From: DYFC01 sp041658585
Lineage (GTDB): Bacteria; Nitrospirota; Thermodesulfovibrionia; Thermodesulfovibrionales; SM23-35
DNA: 64,000 nucleotides
Reading direction: 5' to 3'
Assembly: GCA_041658585.1 (NCBI GenBank)
Contig: JBAZZX010000008.1
Location: 1-64,000 of the forward strand
The notes beneath the pieces were generated by a model. It ran no database searches, was not told where the DNA came from, and saw nothing but the letters and a program-made list of their open reading frames with translations. The position numbers and the translations under genes are program-made. Each line of letters begins with the position of its first letter. Position 1 is the stretch's first letter. Positions 60,093 to 64,000 of this stretch are shown one piece after another.

Positions 60093-60857
60093 CTAAATTT
60101 CCACAATCTCCAGATCATCTGCTGAATGAATGAACGGCTTTTCAAGATCTGCGATTGCAATGAGACGCGTAAATGTATACGCATATGAAGTCATGAGTGT
60201 AATACATCTCTTGTCGAATATTATGGGCTTGATCCGGGGCTGATGTGACCTGATAAGCACATTCTTTCCGAGCTGCTTCATGACATGCATAAAATAATCT
60301 TCACCAAACTTGGGTCTGTCTTCCAAATCATTGACAATTTCACCTTTCATTTCTACAAAGTCACCCCATGTGATCTGGTGCCATTGTTCACTGCATAACT
60401 GAATAGTGTCGATTTCCTCCAATGTATTTACGGCAGGCGGTACTCCATGAACAGCAAAAATGCCATTTTCCGTAACTACTGCAAAAGACAGAAACCGGAA
60501 TATATCCGAAAAAGAATTATATTCATCAGGAGCGAGACTTTCCCAAAAATCTGCCGGGTTGAATGGTACAGAGCAATATCCTTCATGGTTACCCATGAGC
60601 AGAAATACTTGATCAGGAGATTCAGATTTTTTTTCAAGCAGAAACGCAATATTGTCTTTTGAATCCGGCCCCCTGTCGACATAATCCCCGAGAAAGACCA
60701 GGGTATATCCGGGCTTAAAGTACCGGCTGAATACGGTTTCAGTTGCATCAAGATCTCCATGCGTGTCACCGACAAATACGGCCTTACCTTTCGCCTGTAG
60801 CCTGATAAGACGCCGGTCCCTGGCTAATATTTCCCTGACAGATTTAAAATTTTGCAT
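60093..60857 (-). CDS. PPP-family serine/threonine phosphatase
   Basis: This 254-residue metallophosphatase has all PPP motifs: GDTHGDLDATETVF near residue 30, GDYVDRGPDSKDN near 57, GNHEGY near 88, and later HGVPPAV and RSHQP metal ligands. It probably removes phosphate from the products of the kinase gene just upstream. ATG at 60857 is chosen; TTG at 60872 would begin 2 nt after the kinase stop. Neither has a good ribosome-binding site, so translation likely depends on coupling. Confidence 0.9.
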   Translation of the reverse strand: MQNFKSVREILARDRRLIRLQAKGKAVFVGDTHGDLDATETVFSRYFKPGYTLVFLGDYVDRGPDSKDNIAFLLEKKSESPDQVFLLMGNHEGYCSVPFNPADFWESLAPDEYNSFSDIFRFLSFAVVTENGIFAVHGVPPAVNTLEEIDTIQLCSEQWHQITWGDFVEMKGEIVNDLEDRPKFGEDYFMHVMKQLGKNVLIRSHQPRIKPIIFDKRCITLMTSYAYTFTRLIAIADLEKPFIHSADDLEIVEI

Positions 60858-60874
60858 ATTTCTGACCCGCAAGC

Positions 60875-62410
60875 TTACATATCATCGAACGGTGTTATCC
60901 GCAGGACAGCCCCGGTTCCGCTCACGTTTCTGTTGAACTCTTCGATAAACCGTTTCAAAACAAGTTGTTCTTCTTCCTGATACACTAAAAACATCGCTAT
61001 CATTTTATTCTGCCTGCAAAAGCAAGGCTCTGATTTCACTCCTAACCTTTCTGCAAGAGGATTAAGATCTCTGAGTGCTTCCGTAATATTGCCGTATCGT
61101 TCAGAAGGATCTTTCCTTATTGTTCTCATGAGGAAATTATGCAATTCATCCGGCAGATCTTTTATTGTCGTACGAGTGTCGGGAATATCTTCCTGCAGAT
61201 GCCAGGTTATTATGTTTTTCATATGACACCCAGGGAACGGCCTCTTGCCTGTAATCATCTCATACACAGTTATGCCAAGCGAATAAATATCTGCACGTTC
61301 ATCAACAGGGTCTCCCTTGATTTGCTCGGGAGAAATGTAATAAATTGTACCAGGGAAAAGAAAATTTTCGTCAACAGTCCCACGGCGGCATGCCAGTCCG
61401 AAATCAATAATCTTCACCTGCCCTTCGGGTTGTATGAAGATATTCCCCGGATTAATATCCTGATGGATGATGCCATTCTTGTGTGCATATTCGAGACCAT
61501 GACATATCTGCATGGTAATGTCCACTATCTGTGAAACAGAAAGCTTTGGTTTGGCCCTCATAATATTTTTCAAGAGAGTTCCATCAAGGTATTCCATAAT
61601 GATGAAGACCGTCTTGTACAGTTCCTCTATATCATATACTTTCACAATATTGGGATGGTTTAACTGTGCTATTGTCTTGGCTTCATTACGGAATATGTCG
61701 AGGAAATCAGGATCCATCGCTAATTCATGATTCAACATCTTAATGGCTACCGGTAAAGTAAGAACGCTGTGAACGCCCCTGTAAATGATACTCGAACCAC
61801 CATGCCCAATTTTTTCGGTTACTGTATATTTGCCGATTTTTCTCTCCTCTGCCACTTTTGAGGCAATCAACCTGCGGGTGAGCACGGCAGACAGAAAATT
61901 CCTGAGTTCCGGGTATTCTCCGGACAGTTTTTCAAACTCTTCTCTGCTCATACTCAATACGTCCATATCGGTTTCCGCATCTGCGTGAGCTTTCCGCGGC
62001 TCGTCGCTAAACAGCACTGATTCTCCTGCCACATCACCGGGACCGAGCTGCCCCACATTATAGAGCAGGTTTTTTTTCTCAACATTAACGGCACATGTAC
62101 CCTGAAGAATAAGATAAAAGAAGTTCCCTCCTTCTCCCTGCGTGATAAGCCGATCCCCTTGCTTTATGCGTATGAATGTCGTATGCCGTAAAAAATGAAG
62201 TACAAGCTCTTGAGGCAGAGGATTGAGCATTTCCGAACATAGATGGAACTGTACGGATAAAGGTCCCTGTACGGTCAGCTGCTCTCTCTGTGTTAAGGAA
62301 GAGGTATCATCCGGATGTAATTGCTCCTGAGGCATCTGAATCTCGAGAAAATAGCAAAATGATTGAGTATGTGAAGGGGTTACCTGTTTTATCTGTCCAT
62401 CGATAGACAT
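60875..62410 (-). CDS. Ser/Thr protein kinase with N-terminal cyclic-nucleotide-binding domain
   Basis: This 511-residue soluble protein has a cNMP-binding domain at about residues 62-180 and a Hanks-type kinase at about 195-465: glycine loop GHGGSS (202-207), K224 in VAIK, E243, catalytic loop HQDINPGN (316-323), DFG 336-338 and the SPEQ segment (360-363). The HRD arginine is Gln, so activation-loop phosphorylation may not control it. The C-terminal 50 residues are unassigned. It is followed by a PPP phosphatase, forming an opposed pair. A cyclic nucleotide may set activity; direct proof is lacking. Confidence 0.92.
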   Translation of the reverse strand: MSIDGQIKQVTPSHTQSFCYFLEIQMPQEQLHPDDTSSLTQREQLTVQGPLSVQFHLCSEMLNPLPQELVLHFLRHTTFIRIKQGDRLITQGEGGNFFYLILQGTCAVNVEKKNLLYNVGQLGPGDVAGESVLFSDEPRKAHADAETDMDVLSMSREEFEKLSGEYPELRNFLSAVLTRRLIASKVAEERKIGKYTVTEKIGHGGSSIIYRGVHSVLTLPVAIKMLNHELAMDPDFLDIFRNEAKTIAQLNHPNIVKVYDIEELYKTVFIIMEYLDGTLLKNIMRAKPKLSVSQIVDITMQICHGLEYAHKNGIIHQDINPGNIFIQPEGQVKIIDFGLACRRGTVDENFLFPGTIYYISPEQIKGDPVDERADIYSLGITVYEMITGKRPFPGCHMKNIITWHLQEDIPDTRTTIKDLPDELHNFLMRTIRKDPSERYGNITEALRDLNPLAERLGVKSEPCFCRQNKMIAMFLVYQEEEQLVLKRFIEEFNRNVSGTGAVLRITPFDDM

Positions 62411-62855
62411 TTTCCTGGTCCTTTGTTATTTATTTAATTTCTTTCAATCGTTATGTCGCTATAGTTAATCAATCTGACTTCATAAACAAAGCTATTGGTA
62501 TGTGTGTCAACTAATTTAGATGCAATATCCTTATTTTTAAATATACCATAAGATATAGATTGTCAGTGCGAATGCGCACACGATTTATAATATATAAAAT
62601 GCATCTTACCATGAAATGCTAACTTGGTATAACATAAAAAATTTGTCCATATTAAATTTCGAGGGGGAAAACTAAGACTTGTTTATTGTCATTTTATGAC
62701 TTTTTAGGAGTATGAATTTCGTACGCTTTTCTAATGCAGATTAAGCACAGAGAACGAAGATATCTTCCTTTATTGATTTTTAAAAGAAATACGCTGAAAT
62801 TCGGGATTCGGCATCCGCAGTTTTCGGGTTAAGAAATGGGATTGTTATTTACAAC
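62411..62855. other. Intergenic region upstream of the kinase gene
   Basis: No gene is recognised. A partial copy of the AGACTTGTTTATTG repeat (see 59770) starts at 62675. The A/T-rich part near 62540-62640 probably holds the kinase promoter, but no convincing -35/-10 pair can be fixed. Confidence 0.45.
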
Positions 62856-63197
62856 TCAGCATGTCAGATGTAAGGCTGCTATGACTGTTTTGTTTTTTTG
62901 TAATTCGTTGAACAGCTCAACCGCTTTTCCGGTCCGCTCCACATAAACCATAATGCCCTTTGCTTCAAGATGTGAAATGGTTTCCTTCGATACTTTTATT
63001 ACCCCGAAAAAACCCGTTCCGATTATCACTACTGCGGGCTCGGCCCTGAGAACACCCGTCAGATCTTCAATCTGCAGATTATGCCCCTCTTTTCTCCACC
63101 AGGAAGCATCTACCCTTTCCGTATAGATGATCACGTCAGAGGTATAGGTTTTACCGTCAATCGTTATTTTGCCAAAGGTGTAATGTTCGATCTTCAT
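62856..63197 (-). CDS. Mth938-domain (DUF498) protein
   Basis: This 113-residue protein has the Mth938 pattern: FGKITIDGKTYTSDVIIY at the start, WWRKEGHNLQIEDL, PAVVIIGTGFFGVIKVS near residue 54, and NELQKNKTVIAALHLTC at the end. Members are small alpha/beta proteins; a human relative (AAMDC) is known, but bacterial function is unclear. It is divergent from tRNA-Sec. Confidence 0.88.
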   Translation of the reverse strand: MKIEHYTFGKITIDGKTYTSDVIIYTERVDASWWRKEGHNLQIEDLTGVLRAEPAVVIIGTGFFGVIKVSKETISHLEAKGIMVYVERTGKAVELFNELQKNKTVIAALHLTC

Positions 63198-63246
63198 TCC
63201 CCTTATTACCCCTTAAATATGATATTATAAATAACTGTACCACAAC

Positions 63247-63344
63247 GGGAGTGTATAGGGTTCCGGTGTCCCTCTTGGACTTCAAATCCAATGTTGCCTG
63301 TTACAAACGGGCAGGGTGGGTTCGATTCCCACACACTCCCGCCA
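63247..63344 (+). tRNA. selC: tRNA-Sec (UCA anticodon)
   Basis: This 98-nt tRNA has the hallmarks of bacterial SelC. The 8-bp acceptor stem GGGAGTGT/ACACTCCC is extended. The anticodon stem TTGGA/TCCAA encloses CTTCAAA with anticodon TCA. A long variable arm (TTGCCTG...CGGGCAG) and TTCGATTCC T loop follow, with G and CCA at the end. It reads UGA as selenocysteine, so the cell should hold selA, selB, selD and selenoproteins; none is in this window. Confidence 0.95.
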
Positions 63345-63406
63345 TTCATTTCCGTAGTTTGCGCGTTGAGAAATCAATTATCCAATTTATAGAGAGGTAA
63401 TAAATC

Positions 63407-64000
63407 ATGCTTGATGAGAATATCGAAAATAAGCCCCCGGATACTGAAAATACGGATTTAAAGGGAGAGCAGGAAGAAAACTTCGCTGCAATGCTCGACC
63501 AATACTGTATGGGTAAAAGACTTTATCCCGGGCAGAAGGTCAGAGCAAAGGTCGTAAGTGTATCGGGGGGCCGTGTGTATATCAATCTCGGGGGGAAAAG
63601 TGAAGGGGCCGTGGATCTGACCGAATTCACCGATAAAGAGGGAGTAGCCGGTGTTCGGGAAGGTGATGAGATAGAGGCATTTTTTGTGACCGTCGAGGAC
63701 GGGTTAATGAAACTGACAACCATGATAGGCGGATACTCGGCCTTAACATTGAACTCTATCAGTGACGCATACGAGGCCGGGGCGCCGGTGAACGGCGAGG
63801 TAAAACAGGAGATCAAGGGAGGCTTTGAGGTATCGGTAGGCGGGGTGAGATGTTTCTGTCCTTTTTCCCAGATCGACATGAAGGGCCAACACGAAGGCGA
63901 CGGATATCCCGGCCGCACATTCCCCTTTAAGATATTGGAATACGGAGAAGATGGGAAAAAAATAGTCCTCTCCAGAAGAGCGCTCCTCGAACAGGAGAAA
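63407..64000 (+). CDS. S1 RNA-binding-domain protein, incomplete at window end
   Basis: The frame from ATG 63407 is open through base 64000, giving 198 codons. After an acidic N-terminus, an S1 domain spans about residues 43-110 (YPGQKVRAKVVSVSGGRVYI, then NLGGKSEGAVDLTEF). A second starts near residue 128 (GAPVNGEVKQEIKGGFEVSVG, CFCPFSQIDM). It is an S1-like ribosomal or RNA-binding protein; the rest is outside the window. AGAGAGGTAATAA precedes the start. Confidence 0.88.
   Translation, partial: MLDENIENKPPDTENTDLKGEQEENFAAMLDQYCMGKRLYPGQKVRAKVVSVSGGRVYINLGGKSEGAVDLTEFTDKEGVAGVREGDEIEAFFVTVEDGLMKLTTMIGGYSALTLNSISDAYEAGAPVNGEVKQEIKGGFEVSVGGVRCFCPFSQIDMKGQHEGDGYPGRTFPFKILEYGEDGKKIVLSRRALLEQEK

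Noticed and set aside
59851..60096. 81-residue + frame
   Set aside because: No ribosome-binding site, unusual composition, and it runs into the phosphatase gene end.
63523..63918. 131-residue minus frame at the window end
   Set aside because: It is antisense to the S1-domain gene, which has clear domain features and a start site.
1..64000. CRISPR arrays, rRNA genes, prophage or intact transposases
   Set aside because: No regularly spaced repeats, rRNA signatures, phage structural genes or transposase motifs were seen.

Overview
The window is one contiguous stretch of a Gram-negative bacterial chromosome with moderate GC content. It carries lipid A/Kdo genes (lpxK, lpxB, waaA), a phosphate-porin-like outer-membrane protein, the classical tuf-rpmG-trnW-secE-nusG-rplKAJL-rpoBC block, and several families typical of anaerobic or environmental lineages: a UDG-linked radical SAM protein, Mth938, FmdB-type and Mut7-C proteins, and tRNA-Sec. 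A Nitrospirota- or Desulfobacterota-like host fits best, but this is inference; no rRNA is present.

Layout. 1-12.6 kb: translation/transcription superoperon ending in a strong terminator. 12.6-15 kb: Mut7-C RNase-like protein, zinc-ribbon protein, then a decayed patch with a 5'-truncated HU gene relic and a ParD/ParE-like toxin-antitoxin pair. 15-19 kb: comM-like ATPase and gyrA, divergent. 19-31 kb: a phosphate-regulon island (phoU, pstB, pstA, pstC, pstS, a small Cys-rich protein, arsC, two outer-membrane proteins, a SWIB protein, phoR, phoB). Boxes made of TTAC/TTAA words at an exact 11-bp period precede pstS, the small Cys-rich gene and the porin, and occur again in a decayed duplicate of the pstS-arsC region. 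31-39 kb: uncharacterised proteins, radical SAM protein, lpxK, a YjbQ-family protein, a PD-(D/E)XK-like protein with a Cys-rich partner, a 611-residue protein, then tRNA-Cys and tRNA-Gly. 39-47 kb: trpEGD runs directly into a GnnA/GnnB-like pair, lpxB and waaA, suggesting lipid A built on a 3-amino sugar. 47-53 kb: a signalling cluster (amber-interrupted PAS histidine kinase, NarL-type regulator, lone receiver, zinc-ribbon protein, RpoD-type sigma factor). 53-58 kb: GroES-like protein, DinG-type helicase, RmuC, an unknown small protein and a PlsC acyltransferase. 58-60 kb: a likely acquired patch next to a tRNA 3'-end remnant, with an AGOG-like DNA glycosylase and a small partner. 60-64 kb: a cyclic-nucleotide-domain Ser/Thr kinase with a PPP phosphatase, an Mth938 protein, tRNA-Sec, and the start of an S1-domain protein cut by the window end.

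Several small non-coding elements stand out. Two copies of a 173-bp element lie just upstream of a DUF2062 gene and of waaA. In both, the same outer arm faces the gene, but the core between the inverted repeats is flipped relative to the arms, as expected of an invertible promoter-like cassette. A 166-bp element with perfect 24-bp terminal repeats abuts the porin Pho box. Short intergenic-type repeats have become in-frame coding sequence in phoR and waaA.
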